Translations under genes and position numbers: made by a program
In this document: one piece after another, positions 1 to 5,293 of the stretch
Position numbering within the stretch: position 1 is the first letter of the stretch
Layout: the number at the start of each line of letters is the position of its first letter
Assembly (NCBI GenBank): GCA_051745935.1
Contig: JBNJEM010000564.1
Location: forward strand, 1-5,306
Direction of reading: 5' to 3'
Length of the DNA stretch: 5,306 nt
Source of the DNA: JBNJEM01 sp051745935
Lineage (GTDB): Bacteria; Planctomycetota; Planctomycetia; Pirellulales; Pirellulaceae
Notes under the pieces: model-generated
Seen by the model: the letters and a program-made list of their open reading frames with translations, nothing else
The model's database searches: none
Told to the model about the DNA's origin: nothing

Positions 1-38
1 CACCACGCCTGCCCGTCGGTAGCGTGGAACGTAACGGA

Positions 39-57
39 CCACGGGACAAGCCCGTGG
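39..57. repeat. Perfect palindrome, 7-bp stem
   Basis: CCACGGG (39-45) and its exact reverse complement CCCGTGG (51-57) flank a 5-nt loop ACAAG. No T-run follows on either strand, so it is unlikely to be an intrinsic terminator. It resembles the short GC-rich palindromic elements found dispersed between genes in many bacteria (REP-like). Whether it recurs in this genome cannot be judged from one window. Confidence 0.6.
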
Positions 58-158
58 CATTTGCACCTGGAAAAGCCTTTCCTCAATATGTGCAACGGAA
101 GTGCGAACATCCACGGATATCAGCCCTTTGCCCGTGAACGGTTACCCAATCAGGAAAC

Positions 159-178
159 GCCCGGGGCGAACCCCGGGC
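159..178. repeat. Perfect palindrome, 8-bp GC-only stem
   Basis: GCCCGGGG (159-166) and CCCCGGGC (171-178) are exact reverse complements around the tetraloop CGAA. The stem consists only of G and C, so it would be a very stable hairpin in RNA or single-stranded DNA. There is no adjacent T-tract. Together with the palindrome at 39-57 it suggests a cluster of REP-like elements ahead of the kinase gene. Confidence 0.65.
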
Positions 179-200
179 ACGTGTTAGGTTCGCCGTTATA

Positions 201-400
201 GCGGTCGCGGATGAGTTTCTCCGCCGCGAGTCCGACCAACGGGAGGACGGCTTGCGTCGGGCAAGGTTCCACCCGGACGAATTCAACCGCCTGAAATATA
301 GCGGTCGCGGATGAGTTTCTCCGCCGCGAGTCCGACCAACGGGAGGACGGCTTGCGTCGGGCAGTTTTCTAGCCGGAAGAATTCAACCGCCTGAAATATA
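201..400. repeat. 100-bp tandem duplication, two copies
   Basis: Copy 1 is 201-300 and copy 2 is 301-400, with a period of exactly 100 bp. Aligned by eye, they differ at six positions, all within 264-278 / 364-378; the first 63 and last 22 bases are identical. Both copies end in CTGAAATATA. Copy 1 is also preceded by TATA (197-200), so that 4-bp match sits at every junction. Each copy holds a potential hairpin, TCGCGG pairing with CCGCGA (205-210 with 224-229; 305-310 with 324-329). No third copy is visible on either side. The period is not a multiple of three, so this is a DNA-level repeat and not an in-frame protein repeat. Confidence 0.93.
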
Positions 401-420
401 CAACCCCGTGAGCTCGTGAT

Positions 421-424
421 AGGA
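421..424 (+). promoter_or_regulatory. Possible weak ribosome binding site of the kinase gene
   Basis: AGGA lies 10 nt before the ATG at 435. This is a partial Shine-Dalgarno match at a slightly long distance. It supports the ATG but does not decide it; the in-frame TAG at 420-422 is the stronger argument. Confidence 0.4.
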
Positions 425-434
425 CATTGCGTCG

Positions 435-2246
435 ATGCCTCCTCTTGAACGTCTTGGCCCCTACATCATTGAATCCGCGTTGGGACGTGGTGGGATGGGG
501 CGTGTCTACGTAGGGGTTGATGAGCAGTCGGGCGACCGCGTGGCGGTGAAGGTACTCTCCCCGGCTCTGGGAAACGATCCCAGCTTCCGCGAGCGATTCG
601 CGACGGAAATCGAAACGCTCAAAAAGCTACGTCATCCCAACATCGTGCAACTGCTGGGGTTTGGCGAACAGGATGGTCAACTGTTCTACGCCATGGAGAT
701 GGTCGAGGGGTACACGCTGCAACAGGAATTGCACGCGGGCCGACGATTTCAATGGCGGGAAGTGGCTCGCATCGGAGTCCAGATTTCCCAGGCACTCAAG
801 CACGCGCATGATCGCGGGATCATACATCGCGACCTGAAGCCGGCCAATTTGTTGTATCCCTCGGATGAACAAGTCAAACTGGCCGATTTTGGCATCGCGA
901 AATTGTACGGGACGAGCCAGTTGACCATGGCCGGCGGCGTGGTCGGTACCGCGGATTACATGTCTCCCGAGCAGGCCGAGGGGAAGGGGGTCACGACACG
1001 AAGCGACCTGTACGGTCTCGGGTGCGTCATGTTTGCCCTGCTGGTGGGCCACCCACCCTTTGCATCGTCGACGGCCCCGGAAGTGCTCCATAAGCTCCGG
1101 TACGAAAAGACGCCCAGTATTCGCCGAAACGTCCCTGAAATCCCCTCCGAATTGGAGCTGATTATCACGCAGTTGCTGGAGAAGGATCCGGCCCGACGGA
1201 TTGCCACCGCGCTGGCCGTCGCGAATCGGCTCAAAGCCATGGAACATGGCCTCTCCCTCGAGACGAAACCCTGCTCGGACTCGGATGAATTCGATTTGAA
1301 AAACCATCGGAATTCGAGGGATGAGGCCGATAACGACTCGTCCGCGACCTCCGGAACGTTGGAAACGGGGCCGACCGCTGGTCCCAACCCTGTTCCAAAC
1401 GCGGCGGAGGACAGTTTCCAGAAACATCGAAAGCCGACTGTCGCCCTGCCCGGTACTGACGAAGCTTCCTCGCCGGAGGTGGAGTCAAGCGACGGGGCCC
1501 ATAGCACGCATTTTACCACGTTCGACGAAGAGGCTCGGCAACGAGCTGCCTCGTGGACCCTGCCCGAGGACACTGAACCGCCGTGGCGGAAGGTCGTTCC
1601 GTTACTGGCCGCGGTCGTTTTGCTCATTGCCGCCATCATTTACTTCAGCCTTCCCGCCACGGCGGACTCACTTTACCGGGAGATCATGTCGGTCGCGGAG
1701 GACGGAGACCCATCCGATCTCGTGAAAGTCGAGTCGGAAATCGATGAATATCTGGAGCGTTATCCGGAAACGGAAAAGTATGGCGAGGTGCGGGAGTTGC
1801 GTCGGGAACTGGACCTGTACCGATTGGAAAAGCAGTATGAGCGGCGTGCTCGTTTGCGGCGGAACGCGGAGGATATGGGCCCGGTTGAGCGTGCCTATAT
1901 CGACGCGATACGCCTAGCCACGACGGACCCCATGGCCGCCGCTGGGCAGCTGCGCGCCATTGTCGACGTCTACGGTGGGGCGGAGATCAGCGACGAGGAT
2001 CGGCGCTGTTTGGAGTTGGCGCGGGAACAACGCCAGGATCTGGAAAACAGGAGCCGCGAACTGTTCGACGACCAAGTGGAACTTCTCCACGAGCGTTTGG
2101 ATGCCGCGGCCGCCATGGCCGATGAACAGCCGGATCGGGCCCAGGCTGTCCGTGAAGGAATCGTGGCCCTGTACCGGGGGAAGTCATGGGCTCAACCCGC
2201 GGTGAAAAGAGCCCGGGCCGCCCTCGAGCAAGACACGCCGCGGTGA
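435..2246 (+). CDS. Membrane-anchored Ser/Thr protein kinase (Hanks type, PknB-like)
   Basis: This 603-residue protein should transfer phosphate from ATP to Ser/Thr of cytoplasmic targets. The kinase domain spans about residues 10-270 and has every key element: glycine loop GRGGMGRVY (17-25), ATP lysine K39, helix-C glutamate E58, HRDLKPAN (131-138) with catalytic D133 and N138, DFG (151-153), SPE in place of APE (177-179) and D191. The HRD arginine (R132) suggests activation by phosphorylation in the loop 154-176. A polar, acidic, low-complexity juxtamembrane linker follows (about 275-385). A single hydrophobic helix at about 388-406, after WRK, is the only membrane segment. Residues 408-603 are charged and helical, perhaps coiled-coil, and should lie outside the cytoplasmic membrane; I recognise no PASTA, WD40 or TPR motif there. 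The start is fixed by an in-frame TAG at 420-422. No partner phosphatase gene is in the window. The kinase call is certain; the ligand and substrates are unknown. Confidence 0.97.
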   Translation: MPPLERLGPYIIESALGRGGMGRVYVGVDEQSGDRVAVKVLSPALGNDPSFRERFATEIETLKKLRHPNIVQLLGFGEQDGQLFYAMEMVEGYTLQQELHAGRRFQWREVARIGVQISQALKHAHDRGIIHRDLKPANLLYPSDEQVKLADFGIAKLYGTSQLTMAGGVVGTADYMSPEQAEGKGVTTRSDLYGLGCVMFALLVGHPPFASSTAPEVLHKLRYEKTPSIRRNVPEIPSELELIITQLLEKDPARRIATALAVANRLKAMEHGLSLETKPCSDSDEFDLKNHRNSRDEADNDSSATSGTLETGPTAGPNPVPNAAEDSFQKHRKPTVALPGTDEASSPEVESSDGAHSTHFTTFDEEARQRAASWTLPEDTEPPWRKVVPLLAAVVLLIAAIIYFSLPATADSLYREIMSVAEDGDPSDLVKVESEIDEYLERYPETEKYGEVRELRRELDLYRLEKQYERRARLRRNAEDMGPVERAYIDAIRLATTDPMAAAGQLRAIVDVYGGAEISDEDRRCLELAREQRQDLENRSRELFDDQVELLHERLDAAAAMADEQPDRAQAVREGIVALYRGKSWAQPAVKRARAALEQDTPR

Positions 2247-2353
2247 GGCTTTCGGGACCGCCGGCCCTGGCCCCGGAGAATTCGGACACGGGGGCTGCTA
2301 AATGACCGAGCGTGATTTCGATACAATCGGCCGCTACCCGTGGACGATTACGA
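2247..2353. other. Convergent intergenic spacer between the kinase and SDR genes
   Basis: This 107-bp spacer separates two stop codons that face each other. I looked for a bidirectional terminator and found only weak GC-rich pairing (for example GCCCC around 2270 with GGGGC around 2295) and no T-run on either strand. Termination here may be Rho-dependent or occur inside the opposing gene. Confidence 0.5.
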
Positions 2354-3139
2354 TCAGCCAAAGCGAGCCACTAGACGGTTTGCCAGCGGCGGAAACAGCC
2401 GGTCAAGCCAGACCAGAAGTTTCCCGCTTGGGGAAAGAATGATTTCGTGACGCCCATGGCGTATCGCTCGCGCGATCAGACGGGCGACCCGGTCGGCCGG
2501 CATCGGAGCGGGAGTGACTGAACAGGGACGCGATTTGTTTTCCAGCACGTTGTCGAAGAATTCGCTCTTCGTCGTGCTTGGACTGACCACCAACAGGTCA
2601 ATGCCACTGCTCGCCAACTCCGCGCGAACCGCGTCGCTCAAACCGTGCAGGGCGAATTTGCTCGCGCAATACTCGCTTTTGTTCGGCACCGCGCGGTGAC
2701 CGAGCACGGAGGAGACGTTAACAATCATGGGCTGCCGACCAGCCCGCAGTAGCTCCACGGCCCCGCGCATCATTTCCGCCGGCGCGAAGAAGTTAACTTC
2801 CATGATCCGTCTCAACCGCTCCTCGCCGGCCATTGCAAAAGGTCCCATCGCGCCGACGCCGGCGTTGTTGATCAATACGTCCAATCCTCCCAGCGTCTCG
2901 CGGGCAGTCCGCAGCACGCTGGAACGTACCGCCGCGGACGTGATGTCTCCCGCTTGGTAGACGACCTGGCCGTTGCCGCCCCGCAACTCGCGAGCCAACT
3001 GGATGAGCCGCTCTTCGCGGCGAGCGGACAAGAGGAGCTGCGCGCCTTGCCGGCTCAATTCCCGAGCCAAGGCTTGGCCAATCCCGCTCGAAGCGCCCGT
3101 GACGATGACGCGCAAACCAGAAATCGCTCGCCGTGTCAT
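2354..3139 (-). CDS. Short-chain dehydrogenase/reductase (classical SDR family)
   Basis: This 261-residue Rossmann-fold oxidoreductase is close to the usual SDR length of about 250. Visible motifs are the cofactor loop TGASSGIG (14-21), D65 after strand 3, NNAG (91-94), active-site N116, S144 in NVSS, and YxxxK with Y157 and K161. An arginine right after strand 2 (SAR, R40) suggests NADP(H) over NAD(H). The usual PG after strand 6 is PS here (187-188). The C-terminus (about 240-261) is rich in Leu, Trp and Arg and looks amphipathic, so it may touch the membrane or form an oligomer surface. The start is secure: the upstream frame hits a TAG at 3151-3149. It begins 4 bp after the hflX stop, so it is probably translated from the hflX mRNA. 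The nearest SD-like match is GAGGA at 3158-3154, 14 nt away and therefore weak. The substrate cannot be deduced. Confidence 0.95.
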   Translation of the reverse strand: MTRRAISGLRVIVTGASSGIGQALARELSRQGAQLLLSARREERLIQLARELRGGNGQVVYQAGDITSAAVRSSVLRTARETLGGLDVLINNAGVGAMGPFAMAGEERLRRIMEVNFFAPAEMMRGAVELLRAGRQPMIVNVSSVLGHRAVPNKSEYCASKFALHGLSDAVRAELASSGIDLLVVSPSTTKSEFFDNVLENKSRPCSVTPAPMPADRVARLIARAIRHGRHEIILSPSGKLLVWLDRLFPPLANRLVARFG

Positions 3140-3143
3140 GCGG

Positions 3144-4517
3144 TCACGCTACGTCCTCGACGGCGCCGTCGTCGGACGACGCCTCCGGCTGGGTGGCTCC
3201 GTCCCGAGACGTGATCACCGCCTCGTCCTCGGGGATGCGTCCGAGGTATTTCCAGGGGAGCCGGCAATGAATGTTGACTCGCAGGCCATTGTATCGCTTT
3301 GAAAGAATCTCGCCATGACGGGCCAGAAAGGCCATGAGTCTCCCGTTCTCGACGCCGGTTTCCACGTCCACGTCCGGGAACGTGCGACTCAACGCATCAC
3401 TGACCGAAACGGCCAATTGATCCGTGGCTTGTCCCGTGCGAGCGCTGAGTGGAATCGCCTTGGGATAACGACGAAGCACGCCCTCCAGTTGTTGTTGCGA
3501 ATCCAGGTTGTCCAGCTTGTTCAACACCAACAAGGTATCCTTTTCCCGAATCCCGATCTCCTCCAGCACGTGGTACACGGCCGAGATTTGATCCAGTACG
3601 GCGGGACTACTGGCGTCGGCGACGTGCAGTAATAGATCCGCCTGGCGGGCCTCCTCCAATGTCGCCTTGAAGCTGGCAATGAGTCGGTGGGGCAGGTCGC
3701 GAATGAACCCGACCGTGTCGCTGAGCAGAACCGGCCCCCAGTTCGGAAGCTGCCAACGCCGAGTCCGCGTGTCCAGCGTGGCAAACAACTTGTCCTCGAC
3801 GGATACATCAGCCGCCGTCAGCCGATTCATCAGAGTGCTCTTGCCCGCATTCGTGTACCCGACCACCGACACGGTCATGTGTCCACGACGGCCCGCGACT
3901 TGACGTTCCTTGCGACGTTCGATCCCCCGGAGTTCACTTCGCAATTCATGGATCCGCCGTTCCACCAAACGCCGGTCCACTTCCAACTGCTTTTCGCCCG
4001 GCCCACGCATTCCCACGCCGAGCTTGATGCGGGAGAGGTGCGTCCACATGCGCTTCAACCGCGGCAGGGAGTATTCCAGTTGAGCCAACTCGACCGCCAG
4101 ACGCGATTCATAGGTGCGGGCGTGAGTGGCGAAGATGTCCAAAATCAGCTCGGTGCGATCCAGGACCTTGACGGTCAGTGCCTTTTCCAAATTGCGTATC
4201 TGACCGGGCGTCAGATCATTGTCAAAGACGACCATGTCAGCTTCCTGCTCCCCCACCAGACCAGCAAGTTCTCGCACCTTGCCTCGCCCCATGCAGGTGG
4301 CCGAATCCGGCTTCTCACGACGCTGAGTGAGGCCGCCAACCACCGTCGCCCCGGCCGTCGTCGCCAGTCCCGCGACTTCCTCCAATGGATCCACTTCATT
4401 GCGTTGATTCGCCAAAACAATCCGGGCCAGTACCGCCCGTTCACTCGCCACGCTCTCCGTACGTTCTCGTTCATGCACGACGTAATCAGCCCTCCTACGG
4501 CTCCTGTTTTTCGACAC
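3144..4517 (-). CDS. hflX: GTPase HflX, ribosome-splitting factor
   Basis: HflX is a cytoplasmic GTPase that binds the 50S subunit and splits stalled or idle 70S ribosomes, notably after heat stress. The 457-residue product has the family layout. An N-terminal HflX domain (about 28-200) carries the diagnostic Gly-rich signature GVGMRGPGEKQLE (167-179) and a helical segment after it. The G domain follows with P-loop GYTNAGKS (220-227), switch II DTVGF (267-271), NKLD (333-336) and SAR (358-360). F271 replaces the catalytic Gln of Ras-like GTPases, as is normal in HflX. A short C-terminal domain ends in an acidic tail (about 430-457). GTG at 4517 is the most upstream possible start, because TGA occurs in frame at 4550-4548. 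An internal GTG at 4478, with AGGAGG 12 nt before it, would give a 444-residue protein and is a serious alternative. It is the first gene of a probable operon with the SDR. Confidence 0.97.
   Translation of the reverse strand: MSKNRSRRRADYVVHERERTESVASERAVLARIVLANQRNEVDPLEEVAGLATTAGATVVGGLTQRREKPDSATCMGRGKVRELAGLVGEQEADMVVFDNDLTPGQIRNLEKALTVKVLDRTELILDIFATHARTYESRLAVELAQLEYSLPRLKRMWTHLSRIKLGVGMRGPGEKQLEVDRRLVERRIHELRSELRGIERRKERQVAGRRGHMTVSVVGYTNAGKSTLMNRLTAADVSVEDKLFATLDTRTRRWQLPNWGPVLLSDTVGFIRDLPHRLIASFKATLEEARQADLLLHVADASSPAVLDQISAVYHVLEEIGIREKDTLLVLNKLDNLDSQQQLEGVLRRYPKAIPLSARTGQATDQLAVSVSDALSRTFPDVDVETGVENGRLMAFLARHGEILSKRYNGLRVNIHCRLPWKYLGRIPEDEAVITSRDGATQPEASSDDGAVEDVA
4490..4496 (-). 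promoter_or_regulatory. Strong Shine-Dalgarno inside the annotated start of hflX
   Basis: The minus strand reads AGGAGGG at 4496-4490, the best ribosome-binding match near hflX. It lies downstream of the GTG at 4517 and 11-12 nt upstream of an in-frame GTG at 4478-4476. The GTG at 4517 has only GGAG one base away, which is too close to work. This site therefore favours 4478 as the true start, although the spacing is longer than ideal. Confidence 0.45.
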
Positions 4518-4549
4518 GCTCCAATTCTTGTCGGCCCGACTTGCCCATC

Positions 4550-4578
4550 ATTATACGTTACGCCACCGGGAACCACAC
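4550..4578 (-). promoter_or_regulatory. Predicted sigma-70-type promoter of hflX-SDR
   Basis: A perfect -10 hexamer TATAAT is at 4555-4550 on the minus strand. The -35 region is poor: GTGTGG at 17-bp spacing (4578-4573), or TTGTGT at 19-bp spacing just upstream. Transcription would start near 4543, giving a leader of about 26 nt to the GTG at 4517 or about 65 nt to the GTG at 4478. The box is in the right place and orientation, and it stands out in otherwise GC-rich DNA. Confidence 0.5.
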
Positions 4579-4594
4579 AACGGCACCGGACGAT

Positions 4595-4654
4595 TTTCCA
4601 TTAGAGCTGTTCCCCTTACACGTGTTCCCCTTAGACGTGTTCCTCTTAGACATG
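4595..4654. repeat. 15-bp minisatellite, four tandem copies
   Basis: Units are at 4595-4609, 4610-4624, 4625-4639 and 4640-4654. The core is TTCCCCTTAGACGTG. Unit 3 matches it fully, units 2 and 4 differ at one and two positions, and unit 1 is degenerate. The array lies about 40 bp upstream of the hflX -10 box. Because 15 is a multiple of three, the minus strand reads as a pentapeptide repeat, Ser/Thr-Lys-Gly-Asn-Thr like, within a 31-codon frame from ATG 4653 to TAA 4558. That frame has no SD. Confidence 0.85.
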
Positions 4655-4686
4655 GTGGGGAACTCGGCGCTGTGAATGCTCGAAAT

Positions 4687-4707
4687 CCGCCCCCTCGGGG
4701 GGGGCGG
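4687..4707. repeat. GC-only hairpin with a run of eight G
   Basis: CCGCCCCC (4687-4694) pairs perfectly with GGGGGCGG (4700-4707) around a 5-nt loop. The right arm sits in a run of eight G (4697-4704), so the pairing register can slip. No T-run follows on either strand, which argues against a terminator. Confidence 0.55.
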
Positions 4708-4993
4708 CGGCGATGTCGTCCTGTTTCCCGACGCCAGGGGCCATGGAGGCGAGTTGGTGACCGTTTCAATGTCCCGTGAACCTCCAACCCCCGCATAGTT
4801 CAATATATATTCCGCACCCCCCATTTGAGAAGGCTCAATCGCCCCCCACGGCTTGCCCGCGCGGTCGTCGCGCCTCGACCGGCTAAAGGGTTCAACCCCC
4901 CTCGGCGGCTCGCCCCAGGCTTTCCAGCCCAAACGCCTTGAATCCGGCGGCACGGAATCTGGGGCCATTCACGGCCCGTGGCAACCCGTGGTT

Positions 4994-5014
4994 CCCGCTC
5001 CCGAAACGAGCGGG
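4994..5014. repeat. Perfect inverted repeat, 7-bp stem
   Basis: CCCGCTC (4994-5000) and GAGCGGG (5008-5014) are exact reverse complements around the loop CCGAAAC. A T-G wobble pair can extend the stem by one. No T-tract follows on either strand and no gene abuts it, so its role is unknown. Confidence 0.5.
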
Positions 5015-5069
5015 GTGAAAGTAAACCTGACCGGTTTTGTCATGGTTTCCAAGATTCCCTGGTCACCGG

Positions 5070-5084
5070 CGTCCAAGCTGGACG
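5070..5084. repeat. Small inverted repeat, 6-bp stem
   Basis: CGTCCA (5070-5075) and TGGACG (5079-5084) are exact reverse complements with a 3-nt loop AGC. It is short enough to occur by chance in GC-rich DNA and is listed only because it lies among other hairpins in a gene-free stretch. Confidence 0.3.
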
Positions 5085-5263
5085 GCCTGACGGTGGGGTG
5101 AGGAAAAACTCCAAGTCGTTGCCATCCATATTGTTGCGCCGTTCGTTTCGCCGGTATTGAGACGAAAGGACCTCTAAGAGACCTAAAAAACCTCAGGGAA
5201 CACGGCGGGTACGCTAACGCATGAAACGCAACCGACCCGGCTTGTACTCTCTCCGTCTTTCCT

Positions 5264-5293
5264 CATCCGTGGGTCCGTTCTGCCATCCGTGGG
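5264..5293. repeat. Direct repeat CATCCGTGGG, two copies 20 bp apart
   Basis: CATCCGTGGG occurs at 5264-5273 and 5284-5293. A related ATCCACGGAT, carrying the same core in inverted orientation, lies at about 109-118 in the left flank. Short tracts containing ATCCGTGG are familiar as low-information intergenic sequence in several bacterial phyla, so this probably marks non-coding DNA and not a gene start. Confidence 0.45.

Larger units (their letters stand above)
1..434. other. Non-coding left flank upstream of the kinase gene
   Basis: No convincing gene is present. The stretch contains two perfect GC-rich palindromes (39-57 and 159-178) and a 100-bp tandem duplication (201-400). The minus strand stays open from 286 to 83 (67 codons from an ATG), but that frame runs through one repeat copy and through the 159-178 palindrome, shows no recognisable domain, and is probably chance. 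Any promoter and 5' leader of the kinase must lie in this stretch. An AT-rich TATACA at 397-402 is the only -10-like site close to the gene, and I see no matching -35 box at a normal distance. Confidence 0.6.

Noticed and set aside
83..286. 67-codon minus-strand ORF in the left flank
   Set aside because: It runs through one copy of the 100-bp duplication and the 159-178 palindrome, is Arg/Ser-rich, lacks an SD and matches no family I know.
201..400. CRISPR array
   Set aside because: There are only two units, they are contiguous 100-bp copies with no unique spacers, and no cas genes are present.
627..1639. Long minus-strand open frames of 266 and 227 codons inside the kinase gene
   Set aside because: They lie antisense to the conserved kinase domain and linker, contain no recognisable motifs and are typical chance frames in GC-rich coding DNA.
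2247..2353. Intrinsic bidirectional terminator between the convergent genes
   Set aside because: Only weak GC pairing and no T-run on either strand.
2302..2442. 46-codon plus-strand ORF starting ATG ACC GAG between the convergent genes
   Set aside because: Its second half overlaps the SDR 3' end in antisense, it has no SD, and it shows no recognisable motif.
4495..4548. 17-codon minus-strand ORF ahead of hflX as a leader peptide
   Set aside because: Its ATG lies between the -10 box and the predicted transcription start, so it would not be in the transcript from that promoter; it also has no SD.
3687..4604. 305-codon plus-strand open frame antisense to hflX
   Set aside because: The opposite strand carries an unmistakable HflX with all motifs; the plus-strand product shows no domain and is a shadow.
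4880..4910. GGTTCAACC resembling a tRNA T-arm
   Set aside because: The stem has a mismatch, and no upstream acceptor strand, D-arm or anticodon arm pairs with it at tRNA distances.
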